From contig JAWUZG010000173.1 of the NCBI GenBank assembly GCA_036785705.1, positions 3,891,001 through 3,955,000 on the forward strand: a stretch of 64,000 bases of DNA, in the 5' to 3' direction. A program made the position numbers and the translations under genes. Positions 35,915 to 47,000 of this stretch are shown here, piece after piece; within the stretch, counting starts at the first letter, position 1; the number at the start of each line of letters is the position of its first letter. Source of the DNA: Acanthornis magna (lineage: Eukaryota > Chordata > Aves > Passeriformes > Acanthizidae). The notes beneath the pieces are model-generated. The model was not told where the DNA came from. It worked only from the letters and a program-made list of their open reading frames with translations, and searched no databases.

Positions 35915-36505
35915 TAACGCAGGGGTGGAGGCGGAGTGAGATGTGGTCTCCTGCGTGATCCAAGAGCATCCCAATTCCCAGACAGACCCTCCTGGCCGCT
36001 GTGTTCCACAGCATACAGGCAGACCTGTTCTATCACTCGTGCTGATGGGGAGCACTGAGACACTCACACACCCCAGAGCCTTTCATAGGCTCAGCGTTAC
36101 CAGGAATACAGAACTCAGAGGGCTCAGTCTTCCAGGCATGTTCCAAAGGCGCTTATTCTTCAAAGGGATCCAGGGGCAAAAGAGAAAGGACCACTCTGCG
36201 TGACCATGGATATAGGGGTGAAGGGCCAATAGGGTTAGGGAGGAGGCGGGGAAATACAATGACAACCAATGGGAAGAAGGGAGGGGGTGGAGTGTGTGAT
36301 ACAATGAGAACCAATGAGGGGAAGGGAAGGGCAGAGTCAGGGATACAACAACAACCAATCAACATAGGAGGATTAACATAACCTTAGGGAGGGACCATTT
36401 AGCCAACACTCAGAGGATATTTCACACCTCAGAGCTGTCCCACCAGTTTGCTGCTGCTGTGGGAAGCTGTCAGTTTCTCCGAGATGGTTTCATCCACTGC
36501 AACAA
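35915..36505 (-). mobile_element. Solo LTR copy 2 (ERV), with perfect 5-bp target-site duplication
   Basis: 591 bp, in the same orientation and family as 27396-27992. It is flanked by TGATC at 35910-35914 and 36506-36510. In minus sense it starts TTGTTGC and ends GCGTTA. CCAAT boxes lie at 36226, 36266, 36311 and 36355, and TATATCC at 36215-36209. The polyadenylation hexamer is altered to AATAAG. The U3 half matches copy 1 at about 96%, while the R-U5 half matches at only about 82%. No provirus interior adjoins it. Confidence 0.82.
36226..36359 (-). promoter_or_regulatory. U3 CCAAT array of solo LTR copy 2
   Basis: Four CCAAT boxes have the same 40/45/44-bp intervals as in copy 1. All four boxes are unmutated in both copies. 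Confidence 0.6.
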
Positions 36506-36510
36506 TGATC

Positions 36511-36747
36511 AAGTTTTGTTTTTGGCAGTGTCTGCAATCATTTATTTTGGAGCGGTAGCATGATTTTGGGACAGATTCCCAGGCAGTCTCCATTTACTGT
36601 TCCCTAGTTAAGTTATGAAAGCAGTTTGGGATCCCACTGATTTCAGTGGGATGGGGAACGAGACAATGACCTTCTTAGTCAGGCGCTGGCAAGGACCTGC
36701 AGGCTTCTCCAACAAGACACACACTCATTCTGTGAACTTGGACCACC
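36511..36747. other. Unique sequence
   Basis: A short unique stretch between the solo LTR and a CR1 remnant. Nothing further is supported. Confidence 0.4.
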
Positions 36748-36815
36748 TCTGCCATGGGTAGGGACACCTCCCACTGGGCCAGGCTGCTCAGGGCCCTATC
36801 TAATATCCAGTCCAA
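36748..36815 (-). mobile_element. CR1 LINE remnant, short
   Basis: Only the 'gccatgggtagggacacctcc', 'ccactgggccaggctgctcag' part of the CR1 3' region is recognisable in reverse. Both ends have eroded. Confidence 0.7.
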
Positions 36816-38228
36816 GCCACTCTAACAGGCTCCTTGTTCTCCTGTCTGACATCTGTTTAGGATCACACTGAATTACTAACTTTGACTAAATTTCTACCTT
36901 TTTAGATAGGTAATATATATCTCATTCCCTGCCTGAAATGCAGCCCTGCCTTTTCACAGAGAGTTACACTCCAGACTCATTGTGGGTCAAAAAATTCCAG
37001 GAGTTTTGCTCCAGGGAGATCACAGCCTAGAAAACAAACAGAAGAGAGAACCACTCCCAGACCCAAATGTACATCGCATGACAGAACTGCTACAGCCCTG
37101 GTGTGTCTCACAGGCTCTGTGCAAACCTGCCAAAGAGATTCCCTTTTATCTCTACCAAGAGATAAAAAGGCAGCAAACTGGGCTAAAGGAGCAGGACAAG
37201 CTTAGTTTAATTCCCAAGGAAACAAGCACTTTGCATGGCCACCACAGCTGTGACTGTGCAATTCCAACCTGCAGCTCCTAAGCTCTGCGTGGCTTCATCG
37301 GGTGCCGGGAGGGAGATAATAACTCATGAACTTCCTAAACAAACATCAAAACAGATTTGAATGCATGAAGGTTTTGTGCTATTATATTTAATAAAATCCA
37401 TGATAGATAGCTAAGTCACAGGAGGCCAGTTGCAAGCCTTTGCTGCTGTCGAGTGATTAATTTCAGTAAGAACATCAAAGAGAGGAAACAAGGGAAAATG
37501 GATGAGATGCTTGCTGCTTAGGCAGAGACAGCAGTGGGGGATTTTGCCCACGTTAGAATTGCAGCCCTGTGCTCAGAGCTGCCATAACACATCATAATCG
37601 CCATTGTATTGGATCCACATCATCTTGACAAGCAGTAAAACTCACTTTTCTCTAGAATGGCAGTGAATAGCAGGAAGTAGAGGTGTTTGAGAGAGGCTGG
37701 ATAACAGTAGTGGTCTACCCCTTCCCACCCCAAAAATGATGCCGTCAAGTTTAATAATCAAAGCATTCAGAAAGAAAGTCCTTGTGTTGCAATTTGGAGC
37801 TTCCAGCTTCTACTTGGGTGGCAATTGTGAATTCCTCTTTGCACTCAAGAGAGATTTTCACCTTTAAAAAATAAACCAAAGATTCTTACATGAATGACCT
37901 AAATCCTGATGCCAAGGCTTTACATACAAAGGGACTAAAGGGCATGGGAGCTCATAACACTTCTCACATATGTTTGTGGATCCTCCAGTGTCATTAATGC
38001 TCATAGGAAGCTGTCAGAAAGAGGAATGCACTCAACTGGGTTAGTGTTTCTTTCCATGGACCAGTGAAACCTCAGGACAACAGGAGCTGACCAGCTTTGC
38101 AGACAGAAGAACATTTGAACTCTGATTCTAGCTTCGTATTGAACTTGGGGAGGCTTCAGGAAGAGCACAGACTTCACTGAAGACTGAAGATAACGGGACC
38201 CATAATCTTAAAATGGAAGTCATCATGT
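36816..38228. other. Unique sequence, no gene recognised
   Basis: No recognised repeat. A 99-codon plus frame at 36982-37281 is the longest and resembles nothing known to me. It begins near an in-frame Met but has no visible splice context. Confidence 0.45.
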
Positions 38229-38345
38229 ATTGATTTGGGTTTTGGGGTTTTTTTGTGTGCATGTGTATTTTGGTTTGGTTGGTTGGTTGGGTTTGTGGCA
38301 GGGGATGTTGTGGGATTTTTGGCTTTTTTTTTGTCTGGGGGGAGG
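38229..38345. repeat. G/T-rich low-complexity tract
   Basis: The plus strand is nearly all G and T, with GGTT units ('ttggttggttggttggg') and T runs. It adjoins the 5' side of the next CR1 copy. It has the same character as the tract at 4437-4615 and as the complement of 29538-29757. Confidence 0.85.
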
Positions 38346-38369
38346 GAGGGTACACAGCATGGCCAGCCA

Positions 38370-38917
38370 GGCAAGCGAGGGGATTGTCCCACTCTGTTCT
38401 GCCCTGGGGCAGCCTCACCTTGAATATTGTGTGCAGTTTTGGGGGCCACAGTATAAGAAGGACATAAAGCCATTAGAGAGTGTCCAAAGGAAGGACACGA
38501 GGATGGTGAAGGGTCTGGAGGAGAAGCTGTGTGAGGAGAGGCTGAGGGCACTAAGTCTGTCCATCTGGAGAAGAGGAGACTGAGGGCAGACCTCACCGCA
38601 GTTACAGCTTCATTGTGAGGGGAAGAGGAGGGGCAGGCACTGATCTCTGCTCTGTGGTGACAGTGACAGGACTGAGGCAATGGCCTGAAATTGTGTCACA
38701 GGAGGTTTAGGTTGGATATCAGGAAAAGGTTCTGCTCCCAGAGGGTGGTTGGGCACTGGAACAGGATCCTCAGGGAATGGTCACAGCACCAAGCCTGATG
38801 GAGTTCAAAGCTCTCAGGCACAGGGTGAGATTGTTGGGGTGTCCTGTGCAGGGCCAGGAGCTGGACTCGATGATCCTTGTGGGTCTGTTCCCACTCAGGA
38901 TATTTTGTGATTCTGAG
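38370..38917 (+). mobile_element. CR1 LINE 3' fragment, CR1-Y-like, with RT C-terminal remnant
   Basis: The plus frame reads the C-terminal RT box. There is a [15 protein letters not shown] stretch, then Arg-Met-Val-Lys-Gly-Leu-Glu and Glu-Glu-Arg-Leu-Arg, before a frameshift near 38575. The rest follows to 'ggatattttgtgattctgag'. Reading frame and 3' tail are better kept than in most copies here, but it is still truncated and broken. Confidence 0.93.
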
Positions 38918-40372
38918 ATGGTTGTGGAGAGCCTAGCGCTGTGGATGAACTCTGCCATCCCAGCCAGGTGGAGTCTGAACTCCCATTCTTGAGCGATGTA
39001 ACACAGAACATCAGGTAGAAGAACGAAAATTGTTACTTCATGAGGTTAAAAAAAAAGGAATTAGTTTCAGAGTTGGACTTTCCATGGACTTACATACCCA
39101 CTGCTTTCAGACACATCTCACCTACTATGGGCTCTCTGCTGTACTTGTTCAGTCATTGGAGTCTCCCAGATGTGAATCCAGACTGCCTAATACTCAGGGT
39201 CCAAAACTCATTTGGGTGATGGGGCACCAAGGACTAAATTTGAAAGAGCCTGTGTCCAATTTTCATTTCCATCTCAGAAACAGGATTTAAACTTTTAATA
39301 CTGTAACACAAATTCTAGGGCTTTAGCAACCTGGGAGTGCCTAGATGACACTGCAGCCTGTCACTGCATTGAGGTGTGTGTTTTCCAAGGCCAGAGAGCT
39401 TCTGAGAGATGAACACAGCTACAACCAATTTCACATACAGAGGTCTGGGGTTTCCCTTCACATATTCAGTAAAACACAGAGCAAATGGAAACCTAAAACA
39501 CCTACCAGCAGAGATTCATAGATCTCGAAGGAGAATTGATCATAGCCCTCTGCAAGCATGACCTTCTGTTTAACACAGGCCATAGGATTTCACCTACCGT
39601 GGCGGAGGGAATTATTCTTTCTTTCTCACTAACTGAACACTATCAAGCCCAATAACTTGCTGGTGACTGAACTATAGCTTATCATTAAGTAAGACATCCA
39701 GTCTCGGTGTAAATGCTCCATTGTGAATTTACCACCTTCTTTGCCAAGCTTACAAAGTGCTTAAACACCTTGACAGAATTCATTCTTTTCCATTTGAATT
39801 TATTTGACCTAACCTTCCTGCTATCCAATTTTATTATGCTTTAGTGCACTGGACTGAACACTCCTTAATATCATGTCCCTGGTTAAGGCTGTTAAACAAA
39901 CTATCACACACCAGACACCAGGGACCAAAATGGGCACTTTCAGTGATAAAATCTGCTGTATCAACAGTCTGAGGTAGCTCAGAGGCTCTGTTCCATGGCA
40001 GGATAAGTTAAACTGGGACTGCCACAGAGGAACACCCAGTCCCACTTGCACAACCTGTGGTGTTCCTGAGCTCGCTGAGTAAATCAGTTCAGTGAGTTCA
40101 GCCGCAGGAAATCCAATCCTATAAAAGTGATGGATCAGGATTTTGTTGGCTCGCTGCCTAAACTGGGTAGGCACAGGCCTTAGCCAGCACTGGGACAGGA
40201 AATGGCAGCTCTGACAGACTGAGTCAGGCTCTGAGGAATTCAGAGTTTTGGGGAACGGCAGTAGATTTGCACCATTGGTAGAGAACGGTCACAAAACACA
40301 CAATAGCCAGTAGGTTAAAGCTGACCTCAAGATCTGAAAATGGAAACTTGAACTTAACATAAGGCTTCAAAT
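38918..40372. other. Unique sequence, no gene recognised
   Basis: No recognised repeat or coding family. The minus frame 39821-40174 (117 codons) has no domain that I recognise. Confidence 0.45.
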
Positions 40373-40436
40373 AAAGCAAAGCAAAGCAAAGCAAAGCAAA
40401 GCAAAGCAAAGCAAAGCAAACCAAACCAAACCAAAC
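40373..40436. repeat. (GCAAA)9(CCAAA)3 microsatellite
   Basis: Nine GCAAA pentamers (40376-40420) pass directly into three CCAAA pentamers (40421-40435). The phase is unbroken, so a G-to-C change seems to have spread by slippage. CCAAA is also the starting unit of the 29538 tract. Confidence 0.97.
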
Positions 40437-41383
40437 CTCCTTGTTTTAACTAGTGATTCTTGAATTAATCTTAAGTGTTGGTCAGGGCATTTACCACCAT
40501 GTGTGGACTTCTGGTAACAAAAGAGCATGGGAGGAGTGACAATTTATAAATAGAGTCTGGAAGCCAAGATGGATGACCAATCCCAGAATGCATCTCTCAG
40601 ACACAATATCCTGAACAAACACCAGAAAGAGCTGCTGTGTCTGAAGTGAACTAATGCAAGGCAGATTAATGAATTGACCTGAATAAAGGAGATCCATTTT
40701 TCATATTCTTTTAAAATATTATCTTTCCCCCCTTTCTAAATAAACGACTGGAATGTTAAATCAGTTAAGTGCATCAATTTGATAAAAACTATGCAAATCT
40801 TTAAATATATAAAGGCACCATCTATAACATTGACGGTTCAGATAAAGGGTTTAGTTTTAGCTGAAAATAAAAGTTCCCAGTATGGAATGTAAATGCAAAC
40901 ATTTGTTTTATTTATTTTTTTTTAAAGTACTTGGTATTTTGTACTCTGACAGTTACAAATTGCATGGATAATTTATTGAAATTTTCTCTCACCACAAACA
41001 CAGTCTCCTTTCATGAAAAGGGTTGCTAGTATTGTAGGAGGCTGGATAGAAATGCAGAACTTGAGGGACAGTGGGAAGGAAGATAATAAACACAGAGAAA
41101 TGACACAGATTAAAGGAAAACAAATAGCAGGCAGCAGTTCAAATTACAAAATGCTGTGGGTATTAAAAAGGAATCTATCATATGTGCCAGGAAAATGCAT
41201 GCACTACGCAGCATTCCTGCGCTTCTCTCCGAACTTGGGGGTCACAGTCCATCTTTTTTTCCTTTGAAAGGGAATTGGCTATTACTGATGTGCTCAGCTC
41301 AAACTCTTGTCTATCGAGAAAGAAAAGAGCACTGCAAGAAAGGATGGAGATATAGACACTCCTTCAGTTTCCTTCTCTAAAGG
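40437..41383. other. Unique sequence, no gene recognised
   Basis: AT-rich, with a T-rich run at 40910-40923. The plus frames 41013-41267 and 41156-41380 overlap in different phases and resemble no protein family. Confidence 0.45.
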
Positions 41384-41468
41384 TTTTCCTTTCACTTTCC
41401 CCTTTCCCGTTCCCTTCCCTTTCCCCTTTCCCTTTCCCGTTCCTTTTCCTCTTCCCTTTTTCCTCCCA
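41384..41468. repeat. Polypyrimidine tract (CCCTTT)n
   Basis: About 85 bp of C/T on the plus strand with only a few purines. It is built of CCCTTT/CCCTTCC units, and a CCCTTTCCCGTTCC-like block occurs twice. The mirror symmetry of such tracts allows triplex (H-DNA) formation in principle. It yields a Lys/Gly-rich minus frame that is not a gene. Confidence 0.92.
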
Positions 41469-42473
41469 CCTGCTGTACCAGCACAACAGAGTCTATAGTG
41501 ATGTTGGACAAGGCAAAAAAAAGTATAAAAATGGTGCAATAAATAAAGTTTTGCTGTTTGTTTTAACCCAAATAATTTTACAGGCCTGGTTTAAACTGCA
41601 GAGCTGTATCAACAGGGCTGAAGGGATGGAAGGGAATTTTGTGTGCTGCAGAAAAAATGTAGGATATAACTACTCCCAGGGGAGCCATTCAGTCAAATGG
41701 TTTGTGTGCCCATTCTGCCTGGGGAGAACAAACTTTAGGACAGATTCAGCTCAATGTGATTGCACGGCAGTTAGGACCTTGCTCAGTGCCAAAGTGTTGT
41801 GTGGTGGGGTTTTATTTCCCTGAGTTAATGTACATAAATGGTCTTTTAAAACTAGAGTCTCTAATCTAATTTTGACTTCGCAGAATCTAAATGAGGATGA
41901 GAAGAAATTACACAGGCAAAGTGGAAATCCAAGGAGTCATGTAAAGACCCAAGACAGGGTGTCATGAACATTACTGTGAACTAGGTAAATGCTCAATTTA
42001 TTACTGGAAACACTCTTGAGCCTCCCCAAACAACAAAGTAGAAGGCAGGCTAGGAATCCTACCCTCTGAAGTCCACTCCTGTATAAAACAGCACAAAACT
42101 CACCTTTGCAGACCCTTCTGTAATCTAAAAATATGACTCCCAGAGCACTTCACAGGTCTGCCATCAGGCCAGCATCATCAGATGCCTTTGATGAATGAGA
42201 AGCTGAATGTATTTCTTGATATTTAGGTGTCAGAAACCACACAAAAGGTCCAATTTAAAAAGACAGTGCCATCATATCCTCTACAGAACCCTTTTTTTTT
42301 TTTTAAGAAATCACTGTTCAGAGAAATAAACCACTCCTTCCCTAGCCTTCTGTGTATATTTTGTTTTGAACCTTTTCCTTTAAAGGAGATGAAGAGTCAT
42401 ACAAGACCCAGTGTACTAAAGTCTAAACTACTTAATTAGCTTTTTCTAGGGCATTACAGAATAGTTTTTACTT
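41469..42473. other. Unique sequence, no gene recognised
   Basis: No recognised element. A short T run lies at 42290-42304. No coding similarity. Confidence 0.45.
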
Positions 42474-42715
42474 AGAATCACAGAATCATCAAGGTTGGAA
42501 AGATCTTAAGACCATCAAATCTAACCATTAACCCACCACTGGCAGGTTCACCGTGAAAACACATCCTCAGGTGCCACATTTAACAATTTTTGAACATTTC
42601 CCAGGACAGTGATTCCACCACTGCCCTAGAGCAGCCTGTTCCAGTGCCTGACCACCTTTTTGGAGGAGAATTTTTTCCCTTATATACAATCTAAACCTCC
42701 CCTGGCTCAGCTTGA
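42474..42715 (-). mobile_element. CR1 LINE 3' fragment, old subfamily
   Basis: It begins 'agaatcacagaatcatcaagg' and carries 'ttggaaagatcttaag', the 'ctgttccagtgcctgaccacc' block and 'ctaaacctcccctggctcag'. The 'aatctaaccattaacccacc' segment marks a CR1 subfamily that differs from the 'catctcattccaac' copies. Confidence 0.9.
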
Positions 42716-43409
42716 TTTCTTTAGAAAGCCATGACGCTCTGCTTCTAAGATAGGATGAGGATTCAACACACGTTTTCATCAGTCTGCCCAAAAAAAGCTG
42801 AACATCAGAAAGGTGGCTTGATAAACTATCAGTCTTTATCTCACAGCCTACAGTTTTGAAAGTCAGCAACACAGACAGATGGTGGCAAAACAAGACAAAT
42901 TTCATGGGAAACTCAGAACTGACACTATTTTCACATCATTGTTGAGTTGCATCAGAAAACAGAAGCAGTAAAACAGCTTAATATGCACAAAGCATTTGCT
43001 CAGTCTGCAAACAGCTCAAAGATTATAGTGGGTAACTCCATGGACCAAACAAACTCTCCAGGCAGACGGTGCAACATCCTACAGCAACGGGAGCCTGATG
43101 CAGCAAAGCTTTTGGGTGACCAGACTTATTCAGTTAGAAACAGATACTGCCCCTGAGTCAGGATGTAGCTCATTTTAAGCTGGCATCGGAGGTGGGAAGA
43201 GCCCAGCCCTTGCCGTCCACACTCTCCAATAGAGGACAGGTCTGGTCTCCAGCAGCAGCTCAGAGCAGCTTCCAAACTGTCTTTAAAATGGAGGAAATGC
43301 TAAAATCCCTCAAAATGTGGGTGAAATGAGTATTTTAGACACCTGCCTCTATCCGAAAGGCAGGACCCCTATCCTGTCAGCTCAAGGAACATGTCAGCTC
43401 ATTGCTGGA
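42716..43409. other. Unique sequence, no gene recognised
   Basis: Nothing recognised. The stretch becomes more GC-rich toward 43200. Confidence 0.45.
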
Positions 43410-43460
43410 TCAATGCTTGGACTCAATCTTAGAGGTCTTTTCCAACCTCAGTGATTCAAC
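43410..43460 (+). mobile_element. CR1 LINE 3' tip
   Basis: Only 'caatgcttggactcaatctt', 'agaggtcttttccaacctc', 'agtgattcaac' is seen. This is the last 50 bp of a CR1 3' end, a typical extreme 5' truncation. Confidence 0.8.
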
Positions 43461-43581
43461 AATGGGGAGTGGGGAGCACACACATCCCTGGAGCTCCCCA
43501 GTCCATTCCTCCCCTCTCAAACTGCATGCTGGGCTCTCATGGAAGGAAGCAAATGGTGATGCTGAGCACCTGCCGAAGTAG

Positions 43582-43584
<3 letters not shown>

Positions 43585-43625
<41 letters not shown>

Positions 43626-43629
43626 GCAG
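43585..43629. repeat. Composite triplet repeat (CAT)6(CAG)9
   Basis: Six perfect CAT units (43585-43602) run directly in phase into nine perfect CAG units (43603-43629). In one plus frame this reads as Ile/Ser-rich codons, but the frame is short and has no coding context. Confidence 0.97.
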
Positions 43630-43789
43630 AAGGGAGGCTGGGTGAGGAACAGCCCTCCCTACGGATCATCAAGGGGTTTCCATCAAATCCTGCTGACTGC
43701 CCTCAGAGCTCTCCACTGAGCCACACACTGAGCATTTATTTTCAGCACTACGCGCCACTCCATGCTGTACCTCCTTAATTTAATTATTC

Positions 43790-44060
43790 TCTTCTTTTGT
43801 CTTCCCTCCCTCCCAAGCCTCCCGCCTCCCCTGTCAAAGCCTCGTCTCGCCTTCTGTCCCTGATCCAATTTGTTCCCTCTGCACACCTGGGTCCCGCGTG
43901 CCGGGCTGGCGACTCCTGCGACGCTCCGATATCCCGCTCAATTGCCTCAATCAGCTCCCACTGCACACCTGGGTATGGCATTAATCTGACATCTGCGCAG
44001 CTCAGGGAATGTCTGCTCCATTATGGAGCTTTTCCATCACTTCCAGGAGAGAAAGATTGC
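43790..44060. promoter_or_regulatory. CpG-rich patch with a duplicated E-box motif (candidate regulatory element)
   Basis: CpG frequency rises sharply here compared with both flanks, especially 43845-43940. A motif TCCC(T/A)CTGCACACCTGGGT occurs twice in direct orientation, with the identical core CTGCACACCTGGGT at 43879-43892 and 43961-43974, 82 bp apart. Each core contains CACCTG, the E-box form bound by ZEB/Snail/E-protein factors. No CR1 or LTR similarity is seen. A plus frame of 147 codons (43797-44240) runs through it, but low stop density in GC-rich DNA explains that. A conserved enhancer or small CpG island is the best guess. Confidence 0.4.
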
Positions 44061-47000
44061 TGTGCCCTTAACTGTACCGCTGCCTTAGCCAGAGGGATCA
44101 TCGTCTGCCCCCTTGCCTCACCTACAGCCACTCAAGCTCCTCTGAAGATGTTGAAACTTGGGAAAAATGGGTTCTCTGCGAGGGAGGTGAAATCACAGAC
44201 CATCAAGGCTGTGGAAATAGTAATTTATTGGAAAGCTTGAAGCCCGAATCACAAAGCTGCACAGGGCTGTTATAACAGCTCTGCCTTGATTGAACTTCGT
44301 ATAATCCCAGCCAAGTGCCCCTTTTGAGCTGTCTGAAAAGCTGAGGAGCTCCTCAGGCTGCAGAGTAGGACTTCAAAACCTTCATCAGGCTCAGACTGCT
44401 CAAGCTGCTTGCAATAAAATGTAGGCAAGGATTACTTTACAGGGGATAGGTCCAGACTTTATTATGGATATTGTCCATTTGCGTTCATGAAACTGCTGCC
44501 CGAATTTGCCCCACACTCTTAAAAAGGAGACTGAAGGACGGTGGGAAGGGCATAGACAGAAGGTGAAACTGCAGACAATGCTGATTTTAAAAAAAATTAA
44601 TATTAACAACAATAAATTGTCTAAAAAAGTAGTTTGTTCAGTACAGGTGATGAGAAGTGAGGGCTAATGCTTCCTAACAAAAGTGATCATTTTGTCCCAG
44701 GATCCAAGGTGATAAAACAGAATTTTTCAATAAGACACCATGTTGAGTTCAGAGATTATTTTTAATATAAAATCCAAGCTATATCCCTTATTCTGGGGAT
44801 TGGTAGAGGAGAAATTAGCTAGAAAAATTTTATTTGACAGAGATCAAAGCTGAGGAGAACATTTTCAGTGCTGGAAGGTTTATGTTATCACTTTTCGTCC
44901 ATCTGAGCTTCCTCACAGTATAACTGCTGAAGCTTCCGGCTGGTTCCAATGATATCTGGTGGACTGGGGAGGTCACAAAGAGATTTTATGAATGTATGTT
45001 TAATGGAAATGAATCTTTAATCAATAAGGGAGACTGTATTAATTTCTCTGCTGATTAAAACAACTGCAGTAAGAGCAAGAATCATTAAGCAGAGTACACG
45101 TACTAGAAATTTTTATAAACCCCCTAGCTTTAGGAGGAAAAACCCCAAACTAAAACAAGAAATAGTGTCACTGTTTGCACTCTGGAAGGCACAAGAAAAT
45201 TCAGCTGAGTGACCACTCTATAGCAGACCAGTCTCTTCCATTCTTCAATACTTCCAATGTTGAAAGAACCATTTGTTCCAGTGCATTATTTTGGGTATCC
45301 AAGAGATGCCCCCTTGGATTTGGTCTTTACCTGGAAGGAATCAAAGCCAACACTGTCTTTCTTCTCCTTTTGTAAGTGATTCTCATTTTGCTCACTTCCC
45401 TTCACACGTGCGTGTCTCCTAGCAGACAGCTTCAGTTCACCCAATTCAAACACCACAGCAGTCTCCTATAGTTTTGCTGGTGTGCCTGAGGCACATAAAG
45501 AAGTCTGACGACTTTTAATGGCTATTAAATCCCTTGTTTCCAAGAATTTTAATTCATCTCATTAAATGGCTCTTTGCCATTCATTTACCCCACTAGCTAT
45601 CTATTAAAAGACTAGACATCAAGATGAATGGTTACTGATCTTTTAAACCACCCTCAACCCACAATGAAATTTTTCCAAAGCATTTCAACCCTTCACAGAA
45701 AGCCCTTAGAAGGCACTGAGATTATGGAGAAAGAACTGGACTTATTCTGGAAGCTCAGCTGCCTTTCGAAAATATGGAGATATTCCCCAAAGGCTGGGAA
45801 AGACAGAGCTCTAGGGTCTCTGTTTCCTTCCATAGTACTGCTCAGCAGGGATGTGCATGCCTCAACATGAGTTTTTTCACTCATATCACAGTTTTTGTGG
45901 GCTCTAACCAGTGCACAGAAACTGATTTATCTTCATTTAAGTGTTAACAAGGCATATCTTTCTTTGAACTGGAAGTACTTTAACTACATTAGCCTCTTCT
46001 CTCAGTTAAATTTTTTTCATCCAATTTCTTCATTCAAGAGAATCCTGTATTTTTCGCTGTGTTTCATGTTAATTCGTATGATTTCATCACACACAATCTC
46101 ACAGTGTAACACAGAGGCAGGAATGAGCTGTGGGACAATAGAAAGAAAAGGCTGTCCCAAACTGGGTTTGTTGCTAGAGAAAATCTCCCTTGGAAACACA
46201 CTATGAGTAAGATCTGGAAGAGGTATTCTGAGCCACAGCACAGGTGTCCTCTCCTTATCCTTCAGGAAGAAACAGAATTAAAGAAGCCCTTTTTCTAAGG
46301 GACCTATGCTGAGCCACTAAATCACTCCCCATGGAAGCAGTGCATCATTTTTCATGTCTCTCAGACCTTGTGATCTGCAGGCAGTAATTCCCTTTTGATT
46401 GGGGTCTTTTTTACATACTGAGAGACCACAGCACATGATTAAAGTGGAATCCCAAAATGAGCTCTACTGCCTTCAGGGGAAAACTATTTCTTCCAGAGCA
46501 GCCTCTCATGTCCTGCTGTGTCCCTTGGAGTCTTTTCCTGTGGTAGATAAAATTTCCATACGCTGTAGTTGATTTCAGCTAATCAAACAGCTCCACCAGT
46601 TGAAAATACTGAGCTGAAAACAAACTTAACAAAATATACATGTACAAATATACCTGCAGTTTTGACTTCTTTTGGGAAAAGGAGAAAACCCTAATACCCT
46701 CAGTTCCATTTGTCAGCATGGCCAGAGTTTGCTTTCATAGCAAGTCCCTCTGTGGAAGAGTGATTAAAGAGAACAAAATCACTGTGTGCTGAGTTTCAGA
46801 AAAGTCTGTCCAAACCATCTGAGAGGCAATTGACTCACAAGAGTGTAGGCTTGGCTTCACTATTATGGACTAAAAGTGGTATTTCAAAGCTCTTTGTGTG
46901 CATAAATGCTATCTGTAACATCTTTCATGGTGCCTTTTCTGCAAGGTACAATATGAGCTCACACACAGGGAATAATTAACAGCCAATGGGCTAAGAATAA

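Noticed and set aside
27396..36505. A full-length provirus bounded by two LTRs
   Set aside because: Each LTR has its own target-site duplication, no viral genes lie between them, and R-U5 divergence is high.
43585..43629. Poly-amino-acid-coding CAG repeat in a gene
   Set aside because: The surrounding frames are short and lack exon features.
43797..44240. 147-codon plus frame through the CpG-rich patch
   Set aside because: Low stop density from GC-richness; composition is irregular and no domain is seen. A regulatory reading is preferred.
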